Origin: Caballeronia catudaia
GTDB lineage: Bacteria; Pseudomonadota; Gammaproteobacteria; Burkholderiales; Burkholderiaceae
Length of the DNA stretch: 56,479 bases
Reading direction: 5' to 3'
NCBI RefSeq assembly: GCF_001544755.2
Contig: NZ_FCOF02000043.1
Coordinates: forward strand, 1-56,479
A program made the position numbers and the translations under genes. Below, piece by piece: positions 7,738-16,000 of this stretch (position 1 is its first letter; the number at the start of each line of letters is the position of its first letter). Below the pieces are notes generated by a model. The model was not told where the DNA came from and did no database searches. It worked only from the letters and a program-made list of their open reading frames with translations.

Positions 7738-8991
7738 TTAGAAGCGGTGGATGATACCCACGCCCGCCGCGAACATGCTGCGCGATGCCGACGGCGCGCT
7801 CTGGAAGCCATCGCCGATGGTCGCGATCGCGGCACCCTGAACCGGGCGCGTTGTCGCGTTGTTGTTCGGGTAGAACAGCGTGTTGCCGTTCGCGCGCTGG
7901 AACGCTTCCAGCGCGTACAGACCCGTGCGCTTCGAGAGCGAGTAGTACTGGGACAGGTTGAACTGATGGTACGAAGCCGCGTCGTTGATGCCGTTCGCCT
8001 TGCTCGCCCACGTGTAGCTGTAGCCTGCCGCGAAGTCCCATGCCGACGTCGCCTTCCAGTGCAGCACCGTGCCGGCCGTGTTGAACACGGCTTCGTCGGT
8101 AAAGCCGGAGTTGATGCCCGGGATGTACTGAACGTTCGTGTACGTGACCGAAATGTCCCACGCGCTGTTGAACTGGAAGCCGCCCGCGACTGCGAAGCGT
8201 TGCTGAGCCTGTGCGCGCTGATAACCCGCGGTCACCGCCGAGACGCCGGACTGACCACCACCGGTCGTGCTCGTCGTATCGTTGATGGTGGTCGACTGAC
8301 CGCTGTAGAAGCCGCCGCCGTTGGCCGCGTTGTTGATGCGCGAGAACGCCACCGCACCGCCGATCGGGCCTTGCTGGTACTGCAACGCGGCCGACCACGT
8401 CGAACCTTGGTACACGCTATCCGGCACGCCTGCGAACGAGTACGAGCCGCTCACCGTGAAACCGTAGAGCTTCGGCGACGTGTAGACCACCGAGTTGTTC
8501 GCGCGGTAGATCGTGTCCAGGCCGTCCAGATCGCCCGGGTGCGCGCCGAAGTAGCCGGTCAGCCAGTTCGTCGGGCTATACGGCGAGAGCAGCGTGTAGT
8601 ACGAGGTGTACTGGCGGCCCAGAGTCAGCGTGCCGTAGCCGGGGTTCGTCAGACCGACCCATGCCTGGCGGCCGAACATTGCGTTGGTGAACTGCTGGTT
8701 GCCGCTGTTGATGTCGAAGCCCGACTCCAACTGGAAGATTGCCTTGTTGCCGCCGCCCAGATCTTCAGCGCCCTTGAGGCCGAAACGGCTGCCCGCCCAG
8801 ATGCCCGAGGCCATCTTGACGTTCGAGTGGCCCGCGGTCGAACGGTTCAGGTTCGTCTGGCTGTTCTGATAGACGATCGAATCGTCGACGATACCGTACA
8901 GCGTGACGCTGCTTTGCGCGAACGCCGGCGCCGCGGCTGCGAACGCCGTGGCTGCGACGATTGCGACCTTGGTCATCGTGAAACCCTTCAT
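7738..8991 (-). CDS. Gram-negative outer-membrane porin (OmpC-like)
   Basis: The 417-residue precursor has a signal peptide (MKGFTMTKVAIVAATAF..., cleaving after about residue 25, AFA/QSS). The mature chain starts SSVTLYGIVDDS and ends in phenylalanine (IIHRF), the outer-membrane insertion signal. Motifs such as WAGSRFGLKGAEDLGGG and the many aromatic, Gly-rich strands are typical of the trimeric 16-stranded porins of Burkholderiales. It allows passive diffusion of small solutes through the outer membrane. GAGGAG lies 6 bases before the ATG, so the longer start is used. A PhoB-box-like direct repeat lies about 220 bases upstream, suggesting control by phosphate starvation. Confidence 0.93.
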   Translation of the reverse strand: MKGFTMTKVAIVAATAFAAAAPAFAQSSVTLYGIVDDSIVYQNSQTNLNRSTAGHSNVKMASGIWAGSRFGLKGAEDLGGGNKAIFQLESGFDINSGNQQFTNAMFGRQAWVGLTNPGYGTLTLGRQYTSYYTLLSPYSPTNWLTGYFGAHPGDLDGLDTIYRANNSVVYTSPKLYGFTVSGSYSFAGVPDSVYQGSTWSAALQYQQGPIGGAVAFSRINNAANGGGFYSGQSTTINDTTSTTGGGQSGVSAVTAGYQRAQAQQRFAVAGGFQFNSAWDISVTYTNVQYIPGINSGFTDEAVFNTAGTVLHWKATSAWDFAAGYSYTWASKANGINDAASYHQFNLSQYYSLSKRTGLYALEAFQRANGNTLFYPNNNATTRPVQGAAIATIGDGFQSAPSASRSMFAAGVGIIHRF

Positions 8992-9187
8992 TTTTTCTCC
9001 TCAAGCGGTGGGCAATTACTTCCGAGCGAGTCTTGGAACCGGTGCCGCCTTCGCGACTTCGTATGGTTTCAACTCGTAACTTTTATCGGTGGCAAGTGTA
9101 TGGCTTACAGACGCAATGCGAAAGAAAGACGCACTTCTGTGTCGTTTTTTTTCACTGTCTGGTTAACGAGTATTTTCTGACTTGCAG

Positions 9188-9228
9188 ATATTAGGCAATC
9201 GAGCACGAAACTGACAGAAAGCTGACAG
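9188..9228 (-). promoter_or_regulatory. Pho-box-like direct repeat and -10 box upstream of the porin
   Basis: On the minus strand CTGTCAG occurs twice (9228-9222 and 9217-9211), so that CTGTCA is repeated with an 11-bp period. This is the arrangement of an E. coli Pho box (CTGTCA-N5-CTGTCA). A TAATAT box (9193-9188) lies 18 bases past the second CTGTCA, which could act as the -35. The implied leader is about 190 bases. In E. coli promoters the spacing to the -10 is nearer 11, so the exact promoter is uncertain. The rest of the 487-base gap 8992-9478 shows nothing else clear. Confidence 0.5.
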
Positions 9229-9478
9229 AAACGTGGCGCAGAAGCGGCTGGGAGACGGCTAATCGAGGGCGTATCAGCCCTCACCTCGGACGCACGGTCT
9301 CGCCGCCCGGCAAGGCACAAGTGGAATGTTCGACGAAGGGAGAATCAAGCCGGCGAGACCTACAGCGGCTTTTCAGGGCGATGAGAAACGCCGGCGTATC
9401 GAAATGGTTTTGAAAGAAAACCCGCGATACGCCGACGTCTATGTGACTGCGGCCGAAGAGCCGCTCGCACGATTTCCG

Positions 9479-9751
9479 TTAGTGCTCGATCTTGGCCCGA
9501 AGCTCGCGCGCCGTCTCCAGCAAACCTTCGTAGCCCGAGCGCGCGTGCGAAGGCAGATCCGGATCGCCGACGAGCGTGCCAAGCGTCTCGATGATGCTGT
9601 AGAGAATGCCCTTCGCCGCGCCCGCCGCCATCTTGCCCGCGGCATAGGATTCGTCGACGTGAGAAATGGCCGCATCGAATTGTTCGACTTCGGGATGCGC
9701 TTCTCCGATCTCCGGCGCGTCGTCGCGCGGGTCGGTCGGGTCGCTGTTCAT
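9479..9751 (-). CDS. Small acidic hypothetical protein
   Basis: The 90-residue protein starts MNSDPTDPRDDAPE. A perfect AGGAGG lies 10 bases before this ATG, which decides the start over a longer frame to 9838. The N-terminal third is acidic and disordered. The rest (from about residue 28) is helical with Ala/Gly repeats (AAGKMAAGAAKG) and an amphipathic C-terminal helix. There is no signal peptide and no known motif. It lies 83 bases after the Rieske oxygenase gene on the same strand, but the good ribosome site suggests independent translation. Function unknown. Confidence 0.75.
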   Translation of the reverse strand: MNSDPTDPRDDAPEIGEAHPEVEQFDAAISHVDESYAAGKMAAGAAKGILYSIIETLGTLVGDPDLPSHARSGYEGLLETARELRAKIEH

Positions 9752-9834
9752 GATGAGGGTCCTCCTTACGTGGTTCGTGCTTTCTGTATAGCGCCACGGC
9801 ACAACGGGTGCAAATAGCGGTTTGCCGCAGTCGA

Positions 9835-10992
9835 TCACGAAGTGGGCAGCTCCTGCACCGGCTGGATGAAATGCACGCGGCGCGTGTCGCCTGCGCCCTT
9901 CCCCGTTCCGTGCGGCACGCCGTGCTCCATCAGCAGCGCACGCAACTCGTTGATGACCGGAAAGACTTCGTGATTGTGGTCCGCGCCCTGCCGGTCATGC
10001 GCCTCCTGCTCGCGCTCGACGATCCAGCGATCCTCCTTGAAGATGCGCTCGGTGAACCAGACGAGCAGCGGCCACGCGGCATCGAGCAGACCGGGAATCT
10101 TCGGGCGCTTTATCGACAAGAGACCGAACGTGCGGTTCGTGCGTTGTTCGGCATCGAGCGGCACATAGGCGATCCACAGGTCCATCACCATCGTGTCGTC
10201 CTTCGTGCGGATCCTGAGCGTCTGATACGGGTATTCGGTGCGGATCGTCATCACGTCCTCGTGGCCGTCGTCGGGCTTCGAACCGCGCTTCTGACCGAAG
10301 ACGAGCGCCTCGCCGATCGGCTGCTTGCCCGCCTCGCGAGCGAACGTGTAGTCGACCTCGATCCAGTCCTCGCCGCGCCGCCGGCCGAGCGAACGCGCGC
10401 GCATGTTGCCCATCTGCCGCCGATGCAGGAACTGATGGTTCATGTCCATCAGGTTCTCGTGCATGAACGTGTAGTGGCACTTCACGGCCTGACCGAAGCG
10501 GCGCGTCTTGTAGGCGGGATCGGTGGCGGAGCCGAGTTCGGGAAATTTCGCGGTGTCGGCGAGCGCAGGGTCGCCCGTGAATACGAAGACGAGCCCGCCC
10601 GCCTCGCGGCACGGATACGCGCGCACGCCGTTGGGCAGGCGCTCGCGGCCGAGATAGGGAATGTCGGTGCAACGGCCGGTGCAGTCGTAAGTCCAGCCGT
10701 GATAGCAGCAGCGGATCAGTTCGCCGTCGACGACGCCCGCCGACAGCGGCACTTGCCGATGCGCGCAGCGGTCTTCCAGCGCGAACACGCTGCCCGATGC
10801 GGTGCGCACGAGCACGATCGGGTCGCCTGCGAAGCGCACGCCGCGCGCGCGCCCCGCCTTCACTTCACGTGACCACGCGAGCGGATACCAATGATCCGGA
10901 TGAATGTCGATGCGGCGCAGATCGCGCGGCGGCCTCGTCGGGGTGTCGATGGCGCCGGCTTCCTGCTCGCCCTGCGGCAACGCTGCGTGCAT
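9835..10992 (-). CDS. Rieske [2Fe-2S] aromatic-ring oxygenase, large subunit type
   Basis: The product is 385 residues from the ATG at 10990-10992, which is preceded by GCGGAGG. The Rieske cluster motif is CAHRQVPL ... CCYHGW (CxH and Cx2H, about residues 80-105). The mononuclear iron site is seen at HENLMDMNHQFLH (about 185), with a His/His pair; the third ligand should be a C-terminal Asp. This layout fits single-component vanillate O-demethylase and phenylpropionate dioxygenase type enzymes. It would need a reductase, and none is adjacent. The substrate cannot be told from sequence. It lies downstream of a LysR gene on the same strand (142-base gap). Confidence 0.87.
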   Translation of the reverse strand: MHAALPQGEQEAGAIDTPTRPPRDLRRIDIHPDHWYPLAWSREVKAGRARGVRFAGDPIVLVRTASGSVFALEDRCAHRQVPLSAGVVDGELIRCCYHGWTYDCTGRCTDIPYLGRERLPNGVRAYPCREAGGLVFVFTGDPALADTAKFPELGSATDPAYKTRRFGQAVKCHYTFMHENLMDMNHQFLHRRQMGNMRARSLGRRRGEDWIEVDYTFAREAGKQPIGEALVFGQKRGSKPDDGHEDVMTIRTEYPYQTLRIRTKDDTMVMDLWIAYVPLDAEQRTNRTFGLLSIKRPKIPGLLDAAWPLLVWFTERIFKEDRWIVEREQEAHDRQGADHNHEVFPVINELRALLMEHGVPHGTGKGAGDTRRVHFIQPVQELPTS

Positions 10993-11134
10993 GTACGACG
11001 CCTCCGCTGAAAAGGAGATCGGATGGAGCGCCGCGTGCCCATGCGGCGCAATGAACGACCATTCGCAGTCTACACGGCGTCGATCGTTTCGGCGCGCGCT
11101 GAATTGCCGGGGATCGTGCACACGCGCGCGGACC

Positions 11135-12055
11135 TCACGTGTGCTGTCCGAGATGCGCATGCAGATGATCGATCAGCGCGCGCACCTTCGGCGGCAGGAA
11201 GCGGTTGCGCGGATAAAGCAGCCAGACCGGCCCCCGATACGCGCGCGCGTGCAATTCCCAATCGGCGAGCACGGACTGCACGCGGCCCGCGGCGAGCGCG
11301 TCGCGGGCGGCGAAATCAGGCAGCGTCGCGATGCCGAGGCCGCCCTCGGCCGCTTCCAGCCGCGCACCCGCGTGATTGGCGATGTAGCGCCCGCGCACCG
11401 CGACCGTCACCGTCTCGGTGCCGCGGGTGAAGCGCCAACGATTGTCGTCGGCGGTTTCGCCAAGATGGATGCAGTCGTGCTGCGCGAGTTCGCGCGGATG
11501 CGCGGGCGCGCCATGCTCGCGCACATAGTCCGCCGATGCGCACAGCAGCCAGCGCACGCGTCCGAGCTGCCGCGCGGCGAGCCCTTGCGGCGGATCGCTC
11601 GTCGCGCGAATGACGAGATCGACATCGCTGTCGAGCGGATCGATGTCGTGATCGGCGAAAACGAGCTGCACGTCGACATCCGGATACGCCGCGAGAAAAG
11701 CCGGCACGAGCGGATGGATGACGGATTTCGCGTACGCGGTCGGCGCCGACAGCGCGACGCGGCCCTGCGGCTTGCCCGACGACTGTCCTGCGGCATCGAC
11801 CGCGCCCGATGCGGCCGCCGCCATGTCGCGGCAGTGCCGATACACCTGAAAACCTGATTCGGTGACGCGGACCTTGCGCGTCGAGCGTTCCAGGAGCCGT
11901 GTCGCGAGCGCCTCTTCGAGACGCTTGATCTGGCGACTGACCGTCGATGGCGTGCTGCCCAGTTGCCGCGCCGCGAGCGAAAAATTACCCGCGTCGACGA
12001 CGCGCGCGAACACGGCCATATCGGGCATCAGATCGAAAAGGTCGGCGGATTTCAT
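11135..12055 (-). CDS. LysR-family transcriptional regulator
   Basis: This 306-residue protein has an N-terminal winged helix-turn-helix (about 13-72, with NFSLAARQLGSTPSTVSRQIKRLE) and a C-terminal co-inducer-binding domain (about 100-300). The size and order are standard for LysR regulators. It is divergent from the DMT transporter at 12154, with 98 bases between, the usual arrangement for a LysR protein controlling its neighbour. The Rieske oxygenase lies 142 bases downstream on the same strand and could be a second target. The ligand is unknown. In-frame Met codons at residues 10 and 13 are possible alternative starts, and no strong ribosome site separates them. Confidence 0.92.
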   Translation of the reverse strand: MKSADLFDLMPDMAVFARVVDAGNFSLAARQLGSTPSTVSRQIKRLEEALATRLLERSTRKVRVTESGFQVYRHCRDMAAAASGAVDAAGQSSGKPQGRVALSAPTAYAKSVIHPLVPAFLAAYPDVDVQLVFADHDIDPLDSDVDLVIRATSDPPQGLAARQLGRVRWLLCASADYVREHGAPAHPRELAQHDCIHLGETADDNRWRFTRGTETVTVAVRGRYIANHAGARLEAAEGGLGIATLPDFAARDALAAGRVQSVLADWELHARAYRGPVWLLYPRNRFLPPKVRALIDHLHAHLGQHT

Positions 12056-12153
12056 TTGTGCATTCTCGACAACAAGGCTGTGCGTCCAGGCCCGATTATC
12101 GCGCTCGCGGCATCATTCCACAATGACGGCTCAACTCGCACCGGAGCCGCCGC

Positions 12154-13083
12154 ATGACCACCGAATCGCCCGTCCGACGTCTGCTTCCCTTGTCCGATCT
12201 GCTGCTATTCGCCGTCGCGATGGTGTGGGGCAGCAGTTACGGCATCGTCAAGAACGCGCTCGCGTTTTATCCGGTGCTGGCGCTGCTCGCGCTGCGCTTC
12301 GGCATCACGTTCTGCCTGCTGGCCGTGAATCTGCGGCATCTGCGGCACGTGAATGCGGCGGCGCTGCGCGGCGTGCTCGTCCTGGGTTTGCTGCTGCTGT
12401 CGATCTTTCTCGCCGAAACTTTCGGCGTGCTGCACACGCGCGCCGCGAACGCCGCGTTTCTCATCAGCTTGTGCGTCGTGCTGACGCCGCTCGTCGAATG
12501 GGCGCTGCTCAAGCGCCGGCCGGCCGCCGCCGAGTGGCTCGCAGTCGGCGTGTCGTTCGCGGGCGCGTGGCTGCTCGCCAGCGACGGCGCCCTCTCCTTC
12601 GACTTCAATCTCGGCGATGGGCTGATCCTCGCCGCCGCGGCGCTGCGCGCGCTCGCGGTCTGCGTGACCAAGCGCGTGCTGCGTGCGACGCCGCTGCCCG
12701 CGCTCACCGTGACGGCAGTGCAAGCGGGCGTCGTGGCATCGGGAAGCGCGGCGCTTGCCTTGCTGTTTGCGCCGTCGCAGTGGCAGCCCTTGCCCGCGCT
12801 CGCCGGACACGGCATGTTCTGGGGCTCGGTGCTGTATCTCGTGTGCGCCTGCACGCTCTTCGCCTTCTTCGCGCAAAACTACGCGATCGGACGCAGCAGC
12901 CCGACGCGCGTCTCGCTCCTGATGGGCAGCGAACCCGCGTTCGGCGCGCTCTTCGCGAGCGTGTGGCTCGGCGAGCATGTGTCGATGGCGGGCTGGATCG
13001 GCGGCGGCATGATCGTCGCGGCTTCGCTGATGGCGACCGTGTCCTGGCGCGGCCTCTTCGCGGCGCGGCCGAGGGAGGCCTGA
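12154..13083 (+). CDS. EamA/DMT-family transporter
   Basis: The 309-residue protein is almost entirely hydrophobic, with about ten membrane helices in two EamA halves (about 12-140 and 155-295). Each half ends with the typical pattern, for example LMGSEPAFGALFASVWLGE in the second. GGAG lies just before the ATG. EamA proteins of the drug/metabolite transporter superfamily usually export amino acids or other small metabolites across the inner membrane; the substrate is not known here. It is probably controlled by the divergent LysR regulator. Confidence 0.9.
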   Translation: MTTESPVRRLLPLSDLLLFAVAMVWGSSYGIVKNALAFYPVLALLALRFGITFCLLAVNLRHLRHVNAAALRGVLVLGLLLLSIFLAETFGVLHTRAANAAFLISLCVVLTPLVEWALLKRRPAAAEWLAVGVSFAGAWLLASDGALSFDFNLGDGLILAAAALRALAVCVTKRVLRATPLPALTVTAVQAGVVASGSAALALLFAPSQWQPLPALAGHGMFWGSVLYLVCACTLFAFFAQNYAIGRSSPTRVSLLMGSEPAFGALFASVWLGEHVSMAGWIGGGMIVAASLMATVSWRGLFAARPREA

Positions 13084-13106
13084 ACGAGTCTTGAGCGTGG
13101 CCTTCG

Positions 13107-13766
13107 TTACGCGTTCTTCTCGAACACCACGCTAAAGTTGTTGGCCGGCATCGCGACGATTTCGACGAGCGTGAAGCCGGCCTGCTTTCCCAACGCTTCG
13201 ACGGTTTCCATATCACGCACGCCCCAACGCGGATCGTTCGCGCGCAGTTGCTGATCGAACGCTTCGTTGCTCGGCGCGGTATGCGCGCCGTTGCGCCGAT
13301 ACGGCCCGTAGAGGACCATTACACCCCCAGCGCTCAGGCGCGCGCCCGCGCCGCGAAAGAGCCCCTCGGCGGCTTCCCAGGGCGCGATGTGGATCATGTT
13401 GATGCACACGATGGCCGCAACGTTCGCGATGCCCCAATCGTCGTCCGTCACATCGAGCGCGAGCGGCGCGTTCAGGTTCGCGAGCCCCGCGTGCGCGCGC
13501 CATGCGGCGATGGAATTGCGCGCATCGGCATCGGGATCGCTCGGCTGCCACACGATGCCCGGCAGCGCCGACGCGCAGTGCACGGCGTGCTGCCCCGTGC
13601 CGCTCGCGATTTCCAGCACGATGCCGTCGGGCGGCAGCACGCGCGCGAGAACGGAAAGAATCGCATCGCGATTCCGTTCGGCCGCGGGGGCGCGGCGGCG
13701 CACGGCGGCGTGGGGATCAGGCGTGTCGTCGTCGGAGCCTGATGGGACTTGAGGACCTTGATTCAT
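13107..13766 (-). CDS. SAM-dependent methyltransferase, DUF938 family
   Basis: From the ATG at 13764-13766 the product is 219 residues. The frame stays open to 13823, but conservation starts after this Met. The AdoMet-binding motif I is VLEIASGTGQHAVH (about 49), followed by WQPSDPD (acidic end of strand 2) and INMIHIAPWEA (motif IV-like). The C-terminal GPYRRNGAHTAPSNEAFD and the end VVFEKNA are characteristic of DUF938. The substrate is unknown. It converges with the DMT transporter gene. Confidence 0.88.
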   Translation of the reverse strand: MNQGPQVPSGSDDDTPDPHAAVRRRAPAAERNRDAILSVLARVLPPDGIVLEIASGTGQHAVHCASALPGIVWQPSDPDADARNSIAAWRAHAGLANLNAPLALDVTDDDWGIANVAAIVCINMIHIAPWEAAEGLFRGAGARLSAGGVMVLYGPYRRNGAHTAPSNEAFDQQLRANDPRWGVRDMETVEALGKQAGFTLVEIVAMPANNFSVVFEKNA

Positions 13767-14053
13767 GTGCGATGGCGCGTGCGCGCGATGAGCGAAACTC
13801 GCATCGAGCCTAATGGGGCGCATGGCGAAGCGTCAAGCGCAGTCGCCCTACGCTGGCAAACACTCACTGCCATGGCGCGATTCGTGCTGCCTTGCCCGCG
13901 CGGAACGCGCGGCCTGCAAGCAAACCTGTGTATGCTCCGGGTTGATCCCGCGTCCGTAATCGCATTTTGCATGCACGCACGATGCATTCTGAATGCCAGA
14001 TTCAATGTATTTGACACGCATGCCATGCGGCGCGATCGACATGGAGTGAATCG

Positions 14054-14623
14054 ATGCAGCACGACCCGAACCCGAATCCGCCGAAGCAGTCGAATAGCGG
14101 CCCCGACGACGACATGATCGCGTTTGCCAGCGAAGTGTTCGATGTGGCCCGTCGTGGCGACGCCGCGATGCTCGATGCGCTCCTGAGCAAAGGCTTGCCG
14201 CCCAACCTGCGCAACGACAAGGGCGACAGTCTCGTGATGCTCGCGAGCTACCACGGCCACGCCGACGCCGTGCGCGTGCTGCTCGATCACAAGGCAGACC
14301 CGGATCTGCGCAACGACAATGGCCAGACGCCGATCGCGGGCGCCGCGTTCAAGGGTTTCGCGAACGTGATCGAAACGCTGCTCGATCACGGCGCGGATGT
14401 CGAAGGCGCATCGCCCGACGGCCGCACCGCGTTGATGATCGCGGCAATGTTCAACCGCGTGGAGATCGTCGACTTGCTCATCGCGCGCGGCGCCGATCCC
14501 GATGCGCGCGACGCCGGTGGTTTTTCCGCTCGCGACGCCGCCGAAAAGATGGGTGCGCCGGATACGGTCGCGCAACTCGCGAAGGCGTCGAGTGGGCGCA
14601 CGCGCCCGGGACAACGGCAGTGA
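14054..14623 (+). CDS. Ankyrin-repeat protein
   Basis: This 189-residue protein has a polar N-terminus (MQHDPNPNPPKQ) and then four to five ankyrin repeats (about 30-175), with the GDTPLM-like pattern and LLDHKADPDLRNDNGQTP, LLDHGADVEG and LIARGADPDARDAGG turns. No signal peptide is seen, so it is probably cytosolic and a protein-binding module. GGAGTGA lies before the ATG. A TTGACA (14010-14015) lies upstream, without an obvious -10. Bacterial ankyrin proteins of this size often accompany catalases or other enzymes, but no partner is evident here. Confidence 0.87.
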   Translation: MQHDPNPNPPKQSNSGPDDDMIAFASEVFDVARRGDAAMLDALLSKGLPPNLRNDKGDSLVMLASYHGHADAVRVLLDHKADPDLRNDNGQTPIAGAAFKGFANVIETLLDHGADVEGASPDGRTALMIAAMFNRVEIVDLLIARGADPDARDAGGFSARDAAEKMGAPDTVAQLAKASSGRTRPGQRQ

Positions 14624-14787
14624 CGAGCGCAACGGCATGACGCAATGGCCATTGCATGCATGATTCAATCCGCTTCGGTTGCACGCAAAAAACAAAGCGA
14701 AAGCGAACGAACGACCCCACGCGCGCGTCGAAGCGATCCGACAACGAACGAAACAAGCAGGTAACCCGGAACCATGGAGCTTTTGCG

Positions 14788-15969
14788 ATGACAGGCGGTT
14801 TCCCGCATCGGGGTGATGCGTCGTCGATCGGCCTTCACGCGCGCGAGCGAGCGTGTCGGGCGGCGGGCGCCTTCAATGCCGCCGCGCGCCTGATTTTGCA
14901 GATCGCTGCGTTCGTCGTCGCGATCGCGCATGGCTTGCGCGCGCTGCGTCTCACGACGAGCCTGTCCGTCGCCGCCGCGTTCGCGCTTTCCGCATGCGGA
15001 CTGATACCGCAGCAGACGCCCGCGCCGATCGTCGAGCACTCCTATATCCCGACGCCCGACGAGGCCGGCTCCGGCGAGCCCGAGGAACCGCTGCCCGCCG
15101 TGCAGGCGCCCGAGCCCGCGTCTTCGGTGAAACCTGCGCCTGCGCCGAAGCCCAAGCGCCGCGTCGTCAGGCCGAAGCCGCCGGAGCCGGTCGTCGCGCC
15201 GCCGCCCGAGCCGCCGGAGCCGCCGCCTCCGCCGCAGATCATTTCGACGCGCATCATGCAGCACGACCAGTTGCACGGCCTGCTCGATGCCGAGGTGCAG
15301 CGTCCCGACGGCAAGGTCGTCGGCCGCGCGGTGGACATGTACATCGACGCCGCCGCGAAGCCGAAGCTCCTGATGGTGAACCTGGCGGGCTTCATGGGCG
15401 TCGGCGACCGCAAGGTCAACTTCGCGTGGACCGCGTTCAAGTTCACGCCGAATTCGAAGGCCGCGCCGATCACGTTCGTGCCGCCTGCCCCGGCCGCGAA
15501 GGGCAAGCCGGCCGAACCGGTGGCCAAGCCGCAGCCGGTCAACGAGGCTCCGGCGAACCTGGTGCAGTTCATCGATTCGACGGTGACGCAGAAGAGCGGC
15601 GCGCGCATCGGGCGCGTGGTGGATGTGCTCATCGACTCCCAGGCTCAGCCGCAGGCGCTCGTGCTCGATCTTTCCAGTTCGCTCGCAGGGGACAAGCGGC
15701 ATGTCGCAGCAAATTGGGGCGACCTGCACGTGATCGCGCGCAATAAACAGTGGCTTCTGCAGATGGATTTCAACGACGCGCAATTGAAGGCCGCGCCGAC
15801 CTACGCGCCCGAGCAGCCAATCAAGATCGTGTCGCCCATCGCGCCCGCGCCGGCCTCGGCTGCGACCGCGGGCGCCGCGTCGGGAACGGCTGCGTCGGGG
15901 ACAAGCGCGGCGGCTTCGGGCGCCGCGCCGACGGCATCGCAGGCTTCCGGCGCGCGCCTTGCCAGATAA
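14788..15969 (+). CDS. PRC-barrel domain lipoprotein
   Basis: The product is 393 residues from the ATG at 14788 (GGAG 9 bases before). A lipobox-like LSAC lies at about residue 70, after a hydrophobic stretch (LRLTTSLSVAAAFA), so the mature protein would start at that Cys. That leaves an unusually long N-region, and a TTG start at about 14936 would give a normal lipoprotein signal. A Pro/Lys/Glu-rich linker follows (about 85-150). Two PRC-barrel-like domains come next (about 155-225 and 250-335), each with a D...(I/V)GR(A/V)VD(M/V) core. The tail is Ala/Ser/Gly-rich. PRC barrels are small interaction domains. It precedes an MFS gene by 31 bases. Confidence 0.78.
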   Translation: MTGGFPHRGDASSIGLHARERACRAAGAFNAAARLILQIAAFVVAIAHGLRALRLTTSLSVAAAFALSACGLIPQQTPAPIVEHSYIPTPDEAGSGEPEEPLPAVQAPEPASSVKPAPAPKPKRRVVRPKPPEPVVAPPPEPPEPPPPPQIISTRIMQHDQLHGLLDAEVQRPDGKVVGRAVDMYIDAAAKPKLLMVNLAGFMGVGDRKVNFAWTAFKFTPNSKAAPITFVPPAPAAKGKPAEPVAKPQPVNEAPANLVQFIDSTVTQKSGARIGRVVDVLIDSQAQPQALVLDLSSSLAGDKRHVAANWGDLHVIARNKQWLLQMDFNDAQLKAAPTYAPEQPIKIVSPIAPAPASAATAGAASGTAASGTSAAASGAAPTASQASGARLAR

Positions 15970-16000
15970 CGGATAACGACATCGAGAATAGATTCACAAC

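Noticed and set aside
9326..9817. 163-codon plus-strand open frame upstream of the porin region
   Set aside because: It lies antisense to the small gene at 9479-9751, which has a perfect AGGAGG. Its Arg/Ala-rich translation is typical of high-GC antisense frames.
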